Source: Chloroflexota bacterium (lineage in GTDB: Bacteria; Chloroflexota; Anaerolineae; UBA7937; B3-Chlor). Taken from it: DNA of 64,000 nt. Of the stretch, positions 45,444 to 55,358 are shown piece after piece. A program made the position numbers and the translations under genes. The stretch's first letter is position 1, and each line of letters opens with the position of its first letter. The stretch is taken from positions 1 through 64,000 of the forward strand of contig JAUWLF010000003.1 in the NCBI GenBank assembly GCA_030613785.1. The letters run 5' to 3'. Below the pieces are notes generated by a model. It was not told where the DNA came from, searched no databases, and saw only the letters and a program-made list of their open reading frames with translations.

Positions 45444-46955
45444 CTACCACGACGCAGACTCCTGGTACTCCAGAAGGACCTCACGTACCCTGTTCTCGGT
45501 CTCCTGGTCCAACTCCTCCGTCTCCATGATCCGACGCCCGATGTCCGGATGGACCGAATCCATGAAGCGGAGCAGCCCATCCGCCCAGTCCCTCATCTTG
45601 TCAATGGGAACTTGGTCTGCATAGTCGTTGGTGACGGCGTAGATGAGCATCACCTGGTGATCCAGAGGCACCGGCACGTATTGAGGCTGCTTCAGTATCT
45701 CCGTCAGTCGTTGCCCTCGCTCCAACTGATCCCTGGTAGCCTTGTCCAGGTCTGACCCGAATTGTGCGAAAGCGGCCAATTCGCGAAACTGGGCAAGTTC
45801 CAGGCGCAACCTGCCCGCCACATTCTTCATCACCTTGGTCTGCGCCTTGCCGCCTACGCGAGAGACGGACAGACCCACATTGATCGCCGGCCGAATGCCC
45901 GCATAAAAGAGGTCACTTTCAAGGTACAGTTGTCCGTCAGTGATGGAGATGATGTTGGTAGGAATGTAGGTCGTGATATCGCCTAACTGGGTCTCGATGA
46001 TGGGTAGAGCCGTCAGGCTACCACCGCCGAAGTCTGGATGCATCTTGGCCGATCTCTCAAGCAGACGAGAGTGAAGGTAGAACACATCACCAGGATACGC
46101 CTCCCGACCCGGAGGACGCCGCAAGAGCAATGATACCTGGCGATACGCCCAGGCGTGTTTTGTCAGATCATCGTAGATGATCAAGGCGTCCTTGCCCTGC
46201 TCCATGAACTCCTCTCCCATGGAGCAGCCCGCATAGGGTGCAATGTACTGCAAGGAGGCTGGTTCCGAGGCCGAGGCGACGACCACAACGGTATGATCCA
46301 TAGCCTCATGCTGCTCCAATGTCGCCACCACCTGAGCCACATTGGACCGCTTCTGACCTATGGCCACATAGATACAGGTCAGATCCTTGTCCTTCTGGTT
46401 GATAATAGTGTCGAGAGCGAGCGCGCTCTTGCCTGTTTGACGATCACCGATAATGAGTTCCCGCTGTCCGCGACCGATAGGGAACATAGAATCAATGGCT
46501 TTGATGCCCGTCTGAACCGGTCTGTTGACCGACTCGCGCACGGTCACGTTAGGAGCGATTCTCTCTATGGGGCGAAATACATCGGAGTCGATGGGTCCCT
46601 TGCCGTCGATGGGCATGCCCAGGGCGTCTACCACTCGGCCGATGAGGGCGTCACCGACGGGCACAGAGACGATGCGACCCGTTACGCGCACCTCGTCGCC
46701 CTCCTCTATGTCGGTGTAATCCCCCATAATGATGATCCCGACCTGGTCCCGCTCCAGGTTGAAGGCCATGCCCAGAACACCGCTCTTGGTGAACTCGACC
46801 AACTCGCTCGCCATCACGGTCGCCAGACCCGTGCACCTGGCGATACCATCACCTACCTCGACCACTGTGCCTACATCTATGGCCTTGAGGGGAGCCTCGA
46901 AAACCTCGATTTGCCGCCTGAGAGCAGCGGCAACATCATCCACTTGTGAGGCCAT
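45444..46955 (-). CDS. atpA: ATP synthase alpha subunit
   Basis: Non-catalytic nucleotide-binding F1 subunit, 503 residues. P-loop GDRQTGKSA lies near 170, and the C-terminal helical domain is complete. Of the start options GTG-GTG-ATG, ATG 46955 is chosen with AGGAGG five bases before. The N-terminal helix that normally binds the delta subunit is still present, of interest because AtpH here lacks its matching domain. Confidence 0.96.
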   Translation of the reverse strand: MASQVDDVAAALRRQIEVFEAPLKAIDVGTVVEVGDGIARCTGLATVMASELVEFTKSGVLGMAFNLERDQVGIIIMGDYTDIEEGDEVRVTGRIVSVPVGDALIGRVVDALGMPIDGKGPIDSDVFRPIERIAPNVTVRESVNRPVQTGIKAIDSMFPIGRGQRELIIGDRQTGKSALALDTIINQKDKDLTCIYVAIGQKRSNVAQVVATLEQHEAMDHTVVVVASASEPASLQYIAPYAGCSMGEEFMEQGKDALIIYDDLTKHAWAYRQVSLLLRRPPGREAYPGDVFYLHSRLLERSAKMHPDFGGGSLTALPIIETQLGDITTYIPTNIISITDGQLYLESDLFYAGIRPAINVGLSVSRVGGKAQTKVMKNVAGRLRLELAQFRELAAFAQFGSDLDKATRDQLERGQRLTEILKQPQYVPVPLDHQVMLIYAVTNDYADQVPIDKMRDWADGLLRFMDSVHPDIGRRIMETEELDQETENRVREVLLEYQESASW

Positions 46956-47095
46956 CACCACCTCCTCGCTTCCCTGTCATGGTTCTTGATACCAAAGGAT
47001 GTTCACCCGACCGTCCTTGACAGTCAGTAGGGAGACCCAGCTACGTTAGAGCCGTCCCCTGAATGCTGTAGTGCAAACCCGCCGAGCGGTCACAC

Positions 47096-47350
47096 CTATC
47101 GGCCCTGGGCCAGAGTCTCCGCAAGGGCATCCAGCTTGCCCTTCACGCTGCCATCTATCATCTGGTCGCCGACGCGGACAACGACCCCGCCCAGAACAGC
47201 GGGCTCGACCTCGAAGGTTAGACCCAACCCCTGGCCGAATCGGGCTTCCAGTTTCCCGCGCAGGGCCGCTTGTTCCTCCTTGGTCAAAGGAACAGCACTG
47301 CTCACTTTCACCGTCAGAGTTGGAGCTGTAGGTCGTGTGTCTTGGCTCAC
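47096..47350 (-). CDS. atpH: ATP synthase delta subunit, C-terminal domain only
   Basis: An 84-residue product that matches only the C-terminal part of the F1 delta/OSCP family (VPLTKEEQAAL, then GGVVVRVGDQMIDGS). Normal delta is about 175-180 residues, with a six-helix N-terminal domain that binds alpha on top of F1. That domain is missing. The gene starts with GTG overlapping the atpF stop (GTGA), so it looks like an intact coupled gene and not a broken one. The 140-base gap to atpA contains no extra domain. The b subunit is normal, so this is not a b-delta fusion. Confidence 0.85.
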   Translation of the reverse strand: MSQDTRPTAPTLTVKVSSAVPLTKEEQAALRGKLEARFGQGLGLTFEVEPAVLGGVVVRVGDQMIDGSVKGKLDALAETLAQGR

Positions 47351-47841
47351 CCCAGATCACCTACCTCAGCAATGAACTCCTGAATCAAGCGTCGATGGGC
47401 TTGCTCATCAAGAGACTCGCCAACCACCTTGCCAGCGGCCGCCATAGCCAGATCCACTATCTGATCCTGGGCTCCGACCAAGGTTTGTCGCCGCAGAGCC
47501 TCCATGTCCTCCTCGGTCTTGGCGACTACTTCCTGCGCTTCCGCACGTGCCTTGGCCAGAATGTCCTCCCTCATCTTCTCGGCCTGCTCTGTCGCCTGAG
47601 CCACGATGGAGCGGCGCTCCTCTCTGGCCTCCTCTAGCTGCTTCTCGTATTCCTGCCTGGCCGCCTCCGCCTCGCTTCTCGCTCCCTCGGCTTCTTCCAA
47701 GTCGGTCTTGATCTTCTCACGACGCCTATCCAGCATCGTCACTATTGGCTTGTACAGAAACACCCGAAGGATGATCAGCAGCAGAACGAAGTTGACAATC
47801 TGCGACACCAGGTATCCCAGGTTGATTCCTAGTCCTTCCAA
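47347..47841 (-). CDS. atpF: ATP synthase b subunit
   Basis: Peripheral-stalk subunit, 164 residues: one N-terminal helix (about 5-27) and a long charged coiled coil (30-150) with EEAEGARSEAEAARQEYEK-type heptads. Normal length. It ends in a four-base overlap with the short atpH. Confidence 0.93.
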   Translation of the reverse strand: MEGLGINLGYLVSQIVNFVLLLIILRVFLYKPIVTMLDRRREKIKTDLEEAEGARSEAEAARQEYEKQLEEAREERRSIVAQATEQAEKMREDILAKARAEAQEVVAKTEEDMEALRRQTLVGAQDQIVDLAMAAAGKVVGESLDEQAHRRLIQEFIAEVGDLG

Positions 47842-47914
47842 TATTCAGCCTCCTTTCACCCACGGTGGCCCGAACCGTACCTGTCAGCGGAGATAGGTGA
47901 CCACAGAGGATCTC

Positions 47915-49157
<1,243 letters not shown>

Positions 49158-49168
49158 AACGTACCTCC

Positions 49169-49411
49169 TCAGTCTTTCCCGATCGAGGATTCCCCTGAGG
49201 TTCCCTCAAGGGCCCACATCACAAGACGAGCAACGCTCCAGCCTCCACCAGATATTCCGAACAGCATGAAAACCAAAGTGAAAGTGGGTGAGGTGTCGAA
49301 TCTGGCATCTATCCACCGTCCGACAACAAGGCCAATCAGGATGAAAACGACTATGGTTATGCCCACTTGACCGACCAAGCTCAAGAGGCGTATGTTCACT
49401 CCCCGATCCAC
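49169..49411 (-). CDS. atpZ: AtpZ/AtpI-like small membrane protein
   Basis: An 80-residue protein with two helices (about 12-32 and 42-62) and the GRWIDARFDTSPTFTL loop of the F1Fo-associated gene-1 family, which helps ring assembly or magnesium supply. It opens the atp operon. GTG 49411 has GGAG six bases before it; TTG 49426 is the alternative start. Confidence 0.78.
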   Translation of the reverse strand: MDRGVNIRLLSLVGQVGITIVVFILIGLVVGRWIDARFDTSPTFTLVFMLFGISGGGWSVARLVMWALEGTSGESSIGKD

Positions 49412-49483
49412 ACTCGTCTCCGCCAAACGCGCGCCCCAAGAATCTTGATTGCAGACCTCACCTACAATGGGAAAAACCGCACT

Positions 49484-49512
49484 ATTCTAGTATACCTGCA
49501 AACACTTGTCAA
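49484..49512 (-). promoter_or_regulatory. Promoter of the ATP synthase operon
   Basis: Perfect TTGACA (49512-49507), 17-base spacer and TAGAAT (49489-49484) on the minus strand, about 70 bases before atpZ. Confidence 0.8.
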
Positions 49513-49564
49513 GCAACGGACGCCCCGATTTGAATCCGACATACTTCGTGCGAAGACAAACAGC

Positions 49565-49942
49565 CTAGCCCTCGCTTCGTCGAATGGTGACCTGAGTGCC
49601 ATCCTTGACCGCCTTGAATGCTGTGGCATCGCCAAGGATCCGGCCAAAGATGGTCACCGCACTAGCCGGGCGTATCTCGTCACCTTTGCTGGCGGGGGTG
49701 GGGCCAAAGAAGATACAGAAAGCTCGCCCCGGCGGCCAGTAACCCAGCTCACCTAGCTGCACCACTTCCTGGCCGTCCTCCAACTCCAACGTAAGGGGGA
49801 TCGAGAAGTATATCTCGTCCCCCCAGGTATTCGCCGTCCCCTCGATGGGTAGGGCATCCCAGATGGCCTCTGCCGTCTCGCTCTGGTCCAACTCCGCCTC
49901 GGCAGTGATCTCGCCGGCCACTATCTCAATTCGTCGGACCAT
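49565..49942 (-). CDS. Cyclophilin-like fold protein
   Basis: A 125-residue protein of the cyclophilin-like (TM1367/DUF3830) group. The family pattern is visible: ETAEAIWDALP near 22-32, WGDEIYFSIP near 40-50, and GELGYWPPGRAFCIFFGPTP near 64-83. Members share the cyclophilin barrel but lack the known isomerase residues; function is unknown. It stands alone, between the atp promoter and a plus-strand operon. Confidence 0.8.
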   Translation of the reverse strand: MVRRIEIVAGEITAEAELDQSETAEAIWDALPIEGTANTWGDEIYFSIPLTLELEDGQEVVQLGELGYWPPGRAFCIFFGPTPASKGDEIRPASAVTIFGRILGDATAFKAVKDGTQVTIRRSEG

Positions 49943-49970
49943 TTTCAGAACCTACCAGTTGTGCTATAAT
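49942..49970 (+). promoter_or_regulatory. Promoter candidate for the radical SAM gene
   Basis: Perfect TATAAT at 49965-49970 with TTTTCA 17 bases upstream (49942-49947). It is 159 bases from the radical SAM ATG, leaving a long leader without recognised structure. Confidence 0.5.
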
Positions 49971-50128
49971 CGTCGCAGATGGCGAGATTGAGTGAAGGGC
50001 CGCACGAGGCAATTCAGCCTACCCTCTGTCACATCGCCGCATATTATATCGCATCCAACTTCAATTGACCAGCGGGTCGTGAAACCTGTCAGTGGCCAGC
50101 CGCCAAGACGCAGTCGCGGGAGGATACA

Positions 50129-50887
50129 ATGCCAGTCCTGGACTTACAGAGTGACGTCATCTACGGCCCGATCAATTCCCGACGGCTAGGTCGTTCTCTA
50201 GGCATCAATCTCCTACCCATAACCCACAAGCTGTGCACCTTTGACTGCATCTACTGCCAGTATGGAAGCTCACAGACCGCATCCTTGACCGAGAGTGAGA
50301 CGGGCTTCCCCTCGGTCGACGAGGTGTTGCGAAAGGTAGAGACAGCCCTGGGCCAGCAGCCGGCTCCAGACTACTTGACTTTCTCAGGCAACGGTGAGCC
50401 GACACTGCACCCCTACTTCCCGGAAATCGTGGCGGAAGTGCGTCGACTGAGGGATCGCCTCTGTCCTGACACCAGACTGGCCATCCTCTCCAATTCCTCC
50501 AGAGTCTCCGAGCCCGAGATCAAGAAGGCCGTGGAGCAGCTGGACGATCCGATCATGAAGTTGGATGCTGGTGACCCTGAGACCCTCGCGAGCATAAATC
50601 GTCCCCTGGCCGGCGTCGCCTTCGAGGAGATAATTGCTGGCCTGCGGGCCATGCCACGATTGATCATCCAGAGCATGATCGTCACCGGGCCGGTTCAGAA
50701 CGTCGAGGGTGAGGCCCATGAGACCTGGCTCAAAGCACTTGTCTATTTGGCCCCACAAAGGGTGCAGATATACAGCGCCGAGCGTCCTGCGGCGGAGACA
50801 GGGGTGGAAAGAGTGCCAAGACAAGTCCTGAAACGGTTGGCCCGCAACGCGGAGCAGAGAACCGGTGTCTCAGTGACGGCGTACTAG
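50129..50887 (+). CDS. Radical SAM protein (COG0731-like)
   Basis: A 252-residue radical SAM enzyme with the cluster motif C-T-F-D-C-I-Y-C at about residues 36-43 and a GNGEPT motif near 92 that holds the SAM amino group. The N-terminal YGPINSRRLGRSLGINLLP is typical of the COG0731 branch related to tRNA-modifying Tyw1. The substrate is not known. GGAGG stands five bases before the ATG. It is followed by polysaccharide genes after 37 bases. Confidence 0.85.
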   Translation: MPVLDLQSDVIYGPINSRRLGRSLGINLLPITHKLCTFDCIYCQYGSSQTASLTESETGFPSVDEVLRKVETALGQQPAPDYLTFSGNGEPTLHPYFPEIVAEVRRLRDRLCPDTRLAILSNSSRVSEPEIKKAVEQLDDPIMKLDAGDPETLASINRPLAGVAFEEIIAGLRAMPRLIIQSMIVTGPVQNVEGEAHETWLKALVYLAPQRVQIYSAERPAAETGVERVPRQVLKRLARNAEQRTGVSVTAY

Positions 50888-50924
50888 GATGTCCTGACGT
50901 CCCTCTCGCTCGAAGGAAGAACCT

Positions 50925-52037
50925 GTGAGAGTCCTGCACCTGTACAAAGACTACTATCCTGTTGTGGGGGGCATCGAGAACCACATCAGGATGCTGGCGG
51001 AAGGGACGGTGAGACGAGGGGTGGAGGTCACCGTCCTCGTCACCAACCCCACCGCTCAGACCCAGGTGCGAGAGATAGATGGGCTGAAGCTGATCAAAGC
51101 TGGACGGCTGGCGACTTTCTCTTCCACCCCTCTGAGCTTCAGCCTTTTCTCGTGGGTGAGGCGTTTGAAACCTGATATCACCCACCTGCACTTCCCATAT
51201 CCCTGGGGCGAGATCGCCCACCTGATTCTCGGGCGCGCCCCAAAGACCGTCATCACCTACCACAGCGACATCGTCCGCCAGAAGAACCTCCTGAAGCTGT
51301 ACAGGCCGGTCCTGGGGCGGCTCCTGGCAAGGGCCGACCGCATCATCGCCACCAGTCCCAACTACATCCATAGTTCACCTCACCTGAGCAAGGTAGCCGA
51401 CAAGTGCTTCGTCATACCATTGGGAGTGGACGTTGAACCGTTCTTGAAGGCGAGAACGGAGGCGGTGAGGGGTCTGAGGGGCGAGCACCAGCCTCCCCTA
51501 CTGCTCTTTGTGGGGTTGCTCCGTTACTACAAAGGGCTGGAGTATCTCATCAGAGCAATGACGCATGTCAACGCCCGCCTTTTGGTTGTGGGTTCTGGTC
51601 CCATGGCCGAGCAATGGCGATCGCTGACGGCCAGCCTGCATCTCCAGGACAAGATCTTCTTCTTCGGTCGGGTAGAGAACGACGACCTGCCCACCTACTA
51701 TCAGGCCTGCGACCTCTTTGTCCTTCCCGCCTCCCATCGGAGCGAAGCCTTCGGCGCGGTCCAGGTGGAAGCGATGGCCTGCGGTAAGGCAGTCATCAGC
51801 ACCGAGCTGGGCACTGGAACCTCGTACGTGAACGTTCACGGAGAGACAGGCCTGGTCGTCCCAGCCCGTGACACGGGAGCTCTGACCGCGGCAATCAACC
51901 GCTTGCTAAGCGACGAGGAACTGCGAACCGAGATGGGCAGAAAGGGCAGGGAACGGGCAAGGCGCGAGTTCTCTCACGAGATAATGGTAGACCGAGTCCT
52001 GGCGCTATATGAGAGCCTGTACGAGAGTGGGGAATAA
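50925..52037 (+). CDS. GT4-family glycosyltransferase
   Basis: A 370-residue GT-B enzyme. N-terminal domain starts DYYPVVGGIENHI; the nucleotide-sugar site is in the C-terminal half with RSEAFGAVQVEAMACG (E-x7-E-like, about 268-283) and GLLRYYKGLEYLI near 190. It starts at GTG with AAGGA upstream. It likely adds a sugar to a lipid-linked polysaccharide precursor together with the epimerase, WecA-like and dehydrogenase genes downstream. Confidence 0.88.
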   Translation: MRVLHLYKDYYPVVGGIENHIRMLAEGTVRRGVEVTVLVTNPTAQTQVREIDGLKLIKAGRLATFSSTPLSFSLFSWVRRLKPDITHLHFPYPWGEIAHLILGRAPKTVITYHSDIVRQKNLLKLYRPVLGRLLARADRIIATSPNYIHSSPHLSKVADKCFVIPLGVDVEPFLKARTEAVRGLRGEHQPPLLLFVGLLRYYKGLEYLIRAMTHVNARLLVVGSGPMAEQWRSLTASLHLQDKIFFFGRVENDDLPTYYQACDLFVLPASHRSEAFGAVQVEAMACGKAVISTELGTGTSYVNVHGETGLVVPARDTGALTAAINRLLSDEELRTEMGRKGRERARREFSHEIMVDRVLALYESLYESGE

Positions 52038-52079
52038 GGACGCGCGCGGAAACAGGGGGTTTTGGGGCAGAGCCAACAA

Positions 52080-52112
52080 ATCCTTGCGAAGGTTTGAAAC
52101 CTTCGCAAGGAT
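52080..52112. repeat. Perfect 33-base REP palindrome
   Basis: Two 16-base arms (52080-52095 and 52097-52112) are exact reverse complements around a single G. The core AGGTTTGAAACCT is typical of dispersed REP elements mobilised by RAYT transposases. It lies 26 bases before the truncated RAYT gene and is related to the element at 7335-7367. Confidence 0.75.
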
Positions 52113-52137
52113 CACGTCTAGGGTCTGAGAACGACAA

Positions 52138-52428
52138 GTGCATCTGGCAGGTCACTACCATAACGTCTACAACCGGGGATTCAATCGCGAACGCATCTTT
52201 GCCAATGACGGCAACTACGTGTTCCTGTTGCGGCGTGCCAAGTCGTTCCTGGCAGACTACCCGCTGAGCGTGATCGCCTACTGCCTGATGCCTAATCACT
52301 ACCATTTCCTGCTACGGCCGGACGCGGATGGGACCCTCTCACGCTCTATCCAAGGCCTGTTCAACGGCCACGCCCAGCCGTTCAACAAGCAGCAGGGACG
52401 GAGTGTTGGATTGAGAACCAAACCATGA
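52138..52428 (+). pseudogene. Truncated REP-associated tyrosine transposase (RAYT)
   Basis: Ninety-six residues match the N-terminal part of IS200/IS605-like RAYT proteins: GHYHNVYNRGFNRERIF, then AYCLMPNHYHFLL, which carries the metal-binding His-x-His. After FNKQQGRS the sequence leaves the family and stops. The C-terminal part with the catalytic tyrosine is missing. The start is GTG. Probably inactive. The following bases to about 52600 show no matching continuation in another frame. Confidence 0.8.
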
Positions 52429-52651
52429 CTCTCCTCAAGCATCTCCAAAGTGGCGAAGGTGACAGGCACAGCGCCCCCCTTTTCACTCTGAAACGGGCGG
52501 ATCGCAGGGTAGATGCCACATCCTGTTGGCCAGTGAACACGCCACATGGGATCTCGACGAAGACCATTACCCTGTTCTGGCAAGGTTGATTTTGGACGTC
52601 AGGTGGGCTATGATTATCAAGCGATGGCAGCAGTGACTGGCGAGGGGCGAC
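52429..52651. other. Remnant region after the RAYT fragment
   Basis: No gene recognised. The sequence is probably debris from the insertion or deletion that cut the transposase, and ends at the MNT gene ribosome binding site. Confidence 0.4.
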
Positions 52652-52981
52652 ATGCGACGTTTGACCGCAGAAGAGCTTCAAGACAAACTCACCAAGATCG
52701 TCGAGCAGATAAAGGAATACCATCCTCAGAAGGTAGTGCTCTTCGGCTCCTTCGCCAGAGGCGACTATCATGCTATGAGCGATGCCGATCTACTGATCAT
52801 CAAGGAGACCGACAAGCCGTTCCTCGCCCGCATCGGCGACGTCCTCGCCTTGTGCGACTATGATATCCCCCTGGAACCTCTGGTTTACACCCCACAAGAG
52901 CTAGAGCGGATGAGAAAGGAAGGCAACTCCTTCATAGAGGCTGCACTGAGAGAAGGGCTTGTTCTTTATGAACAACAATGA
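52652..52981 (+). CDS. MNT-type nucleotidyltransferase (antitoxin candidate)
   Basis: A 109-residue minimal nucleotidyltransferase. The motif GS (32-33) followed by SDADL (Asp44, Asp46) is intact, so it can probably transfer nucleotides. In type VII systems the MntA-type partner AMPylates and silences a HEPN toxin. GGGG lies shortly before the ATG. Its end overlaps the HEPN gene by 14 bases. Confidence 0.88.
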   Translation: MRRLTAEELQDKLTKIVEQIKEYHPQKVVLFGSFARGDYHAMSDADLLIIKETDKPFLARIGDVLALCDYDIPLEPLVYTPQELERMRKEGNSFIEAALREGLVLYEQQ

Positions 52982-53381
52982 CCTGGAGGCGACGCGCTGG
53001 CTCGAGCAGAGTAAGCATGACGCCAGAGCTGCTGACGTAAACAGGCGAGAGGGGTACCCTGAAATAGCTTGCTTTCTCACCCAGCAAGCGGCAGAGAAGG
53101 CCCTCAAGGCTTTCCTCTACCAGCAGGGCGAACGGCCGGTAATCGGTCACTCTGTGTATCTCCTATGTACGAAATGCCAGACGTACAAGGAGCAGTTCTC
53201 CTCGATCTTGGACACCTGCAAGGAGTTGGATCGGTACTACATCCCTACGCGATACCCAAACGGTCTTCCTGGTGGCATCCCCCACGACGTCTTTACAGAC
53301 GCGCACGCCCGCGAGGCTTTGAAGATGCTAGAGCGAGTAATGGGGTTGGTCTCCAAGTCCATCGGCAAGCTTGAGGCCTGA
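52968..53381 (+). CDS. HEPN-domain protein (toxin candidate)
   Basis: A 137-residue helical HEPN protein. The RNase motif R-x4-H is present as Arg56-PVIG-His61, and the helix FLTQQAAEKALKAFLYQ precedes it. HEPN-MNT pairs act as toxin-antitoxin systems. The gene ends seven bases before an epimerase gene. The pair, together with the RAYT remnant upstream, appears to be an insertion into a polysaccharide operon. Confidence 0.87.
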   Translation: MNNNDLEATRWLEQSKHDARAADVNRREGYPEIACFLTQQAAEKALKAFLYQQGERPVIGHSVYLLCTKCQTYKEQFSSILDTCKELDRYYIPTRYPNGLPGGIPHDVFTDAHAREALKMLERVMGLVSKSIGKLEA

Positions 53382-53387
53382 CGGAGG

Positions 53388-54356
53388 ATGCGAGTTCTCA
53401 TCACCGGCGGAGCGGGCTACATAGGTTCGCACTTGGCCGACAGATTGCTGGCCGAGGGGCACCACGTTGTCGCCTTGGACAACCTCTCTCTGGGCAAGAT
53501 AGCCAATATCCAGCACAACCTGGAGCACCCGGGTTTCCGTTTCGTGGAAGGAGATATCCTCGATAAGCGCCTGATGGAGCAACTCATAGAGGAATGTGAG
53601 ATCATCTATCACTTGGCGGCCGTGGTAGGGGTCAAACACGTGGTGTCGGATCCTTTGCAGGCGATGATGACCAACGTCTGGGGCACAGGAGTGGTTCTCC
53701 AGTCGGCGTGCGACCATCAACGGAAAGTGGTCTTGGCCTCATCCTCGGAGGTGTACGGCAAGACCATGAAGTCCGCCTTGGCCGAGGACGACGACCGGGT
53801 TCAAGGATCGACGCAGGTATCTCGCTGGTGCTACTCCACGGCAAAAGCGCTGGATGAGCACCTGGCTCTGGCCTACCATCGTCAGCGGCAGCTCCCCGTG
53901 GTGATCATCCGTTACTTCAATTCCTACGGACCCCGGCTGGATCCCCAGGGCTACGGCAGCGTGGTGGCAAAGTTCGCCAACCAGGCTCTCGACGATCAAT
54001 CAATCACTGTTCATGGCGATGGACAGCAGACCCGCTCCTTCACCTACGTTGACGACACTGTGCAAGGATCGGTGCTGGCCGGCACGGTTGAGGCTGCCAA
54101 CGGGGAAGTACTGAACATCGCCAGGGCGGAAGAGACCTCCATCCTTCGACTCGCCGAGATGATCAAAGACATGACGGGCTCCTCGTCGGACATCGTCCAT
54201 CTGCCGCACGAGCGCGAGTATGGCGAGAATTTCGAGGATACCAGTCGCCGTGTGCCTTCCGTGGAGAAGGCTGAGCGGATTCTCGGTTTCAAGGCGGAAG
54301 TGCCCTTGGCGAAGGGCTTGGAGCAGACGATAGGTTGGTTCAGGAACCAGAGATGA
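53388..54356 (+). CDS. NAD-dependent sugar epimerase/dehydratase 1
   Basis: A 322-residue extended short-chain dehydrogenase. NAD motif GGAGYIGS at residues 7-14, catalytic Tyr and Lys in YSTAK near 150. It resembles UDP-glucuronate/UDP-glucose 4-epimerase-type enzymes; exact substrate is not fixed. GGAGG abuts its ATG. It overlaps the second epimerase by four bases (ATGA). Confidence 0.87.
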   Translation: MRVLITGGAGYIGSHLADRLLAEGHHVVALDNLSLGKIANIQHNLEHPGFRFVEGDILDKRLMEQLIEECEIIYHLAAVVGVKHVVSDPLQAMMTNVWGTGVVLQSACDHQRKVVLASSSEVYGKTMKSALAEDDDRVQGSTQVSRWCYSTAKALDEHLALAYHRQRQLPVVIIRYFNSYGPRLDPQGYGSVVAKFANQALDDQSITVHGDGQQTRSFTYVDDTVQGSVLAGTVEAANGEVLNIARAEETSILRLAEMIKDMTGSSSDIVHLPHEREYGENFEDTSRRVPSVEKAERILGFKAEVPLAKGLEQTIGWFRNQR

Positions 54357-55300
54357 AGATACTGGTCACCGGAGGGGCGGGTTTCATAGGCTCAGCCCTG
54401 GCCAATCACCTGGTCCGCCTGGGTCACCGCGTTCGCGTGCTAGATGATCTGAGCGCGGGAGATCCCCGCGTGTTGGACGCCTCAGTTTCCTTCACCCGAG
54501 GAGATGTACGGGACATCCCAAAGCTGTGGACCCTCTTGCGAGATGTGGAGTGTGTGTTCCATCTGGCAGCCCGGGTCTCGGTCTCGGAATCGATACTATA
54601 CCCGGTGGAATACAACGAGGTGAATGTGGGCGGGACCGTCAGCCTGATGACTGCGGCCAGGGACGCCGGTGTGCGAAGGGTTGTCCTGGCCTCCTCGGGG
54701 ACCGTCTACGGCGAGCAAGAAGAGCAACCGGTGAAGGAAACGGCAGTGGTCCGCCCTCCGAATCCGTATGCGGTGACCAAGATAGCCTCCGAGTACTATC
54801 TATCCGCCCTTGGCGCCCTCTACGATATAGAGGCACTGATGCTCCGCATATTCAACGCCTACGGACCAGGCCAGGCGGTGCCGCCATCACATCCTCCAGT
54901 CATCCCTCATTTCGTAAGCCAGGCCCTCTCGGGAACCACTCCGATTATCTTCGGGAGCAGCAAGCAGACCCGAGATTTCATCTACATCACCGATGTAGTC
55001 GACGCCCTGACCACTGCAGGACTGACCAAGAATGCCGACAGTCTGATCATCAACATCGGCACGGGCCAAGAGATGAGCATTCGCGACTTGCTGAAGAGGA
55101 TCGAAACCCTGTTGGGTAGAAAAGTCCTTTCTCTGCACAACCCGACTCAAAGCGGTGGCGTCTCTCGCCTGGTCGCGGATACCAATCTGGCCAGGAAGGT
55201 GTTAGGCTTTGAGCCAAAGGTCACCATTGATGAGGGGTTGCGTCTTATGCTGTCCCACTACGAGACGGCTCTCCCATCCAACGCCACGGTCACATCCTGA
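54353..55300 (+). CDS. NAD-dependent sugar epimerase/dehydratase 2
   Basis: A 315-residue relative of the preceding enzyme with GGAGFIGS at 7-14 and catalytic YAVTK near 145. ATG 54353 lies in the ATGA overlap with the previous stop. Two adjacent, different epimerases suggest more than one modified sugar in the polymer. Confidence 0.87.
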   Translation: MKILVTGGAGFIGSALANHLVRLGHRVRVLDDLSAGDPRVLDASVSFTRGDVRDIPKLWTLLRDVECVFHLAARVSVSESILYPVEYNEVNVGGTVSLMTAARDAGVRRVVLASSGTVYGEQEEQPVKETAVVRPPNPYAVTKIASEYYLSALGALYDIEALMLRIFNAYGPGQAVPPSHPPVIPHFVSQALSGTTPIIFGSSKQTRDFIYITDVVDALTTAGLTKNADSLIINIGTGQEMSIRDLLKRIETLLGRKVLSLHNPTQSGGVSRLVADTNLARKVLGFEPKVTIDEGLRLMLSHYETALPSNATVTS

Positions 55301-55358
55301 GGAGGCGAGAGCAAGGCTCTCGTCGTAGGACCAAGTAGACTGTAGTTCAAGGCTTGCT

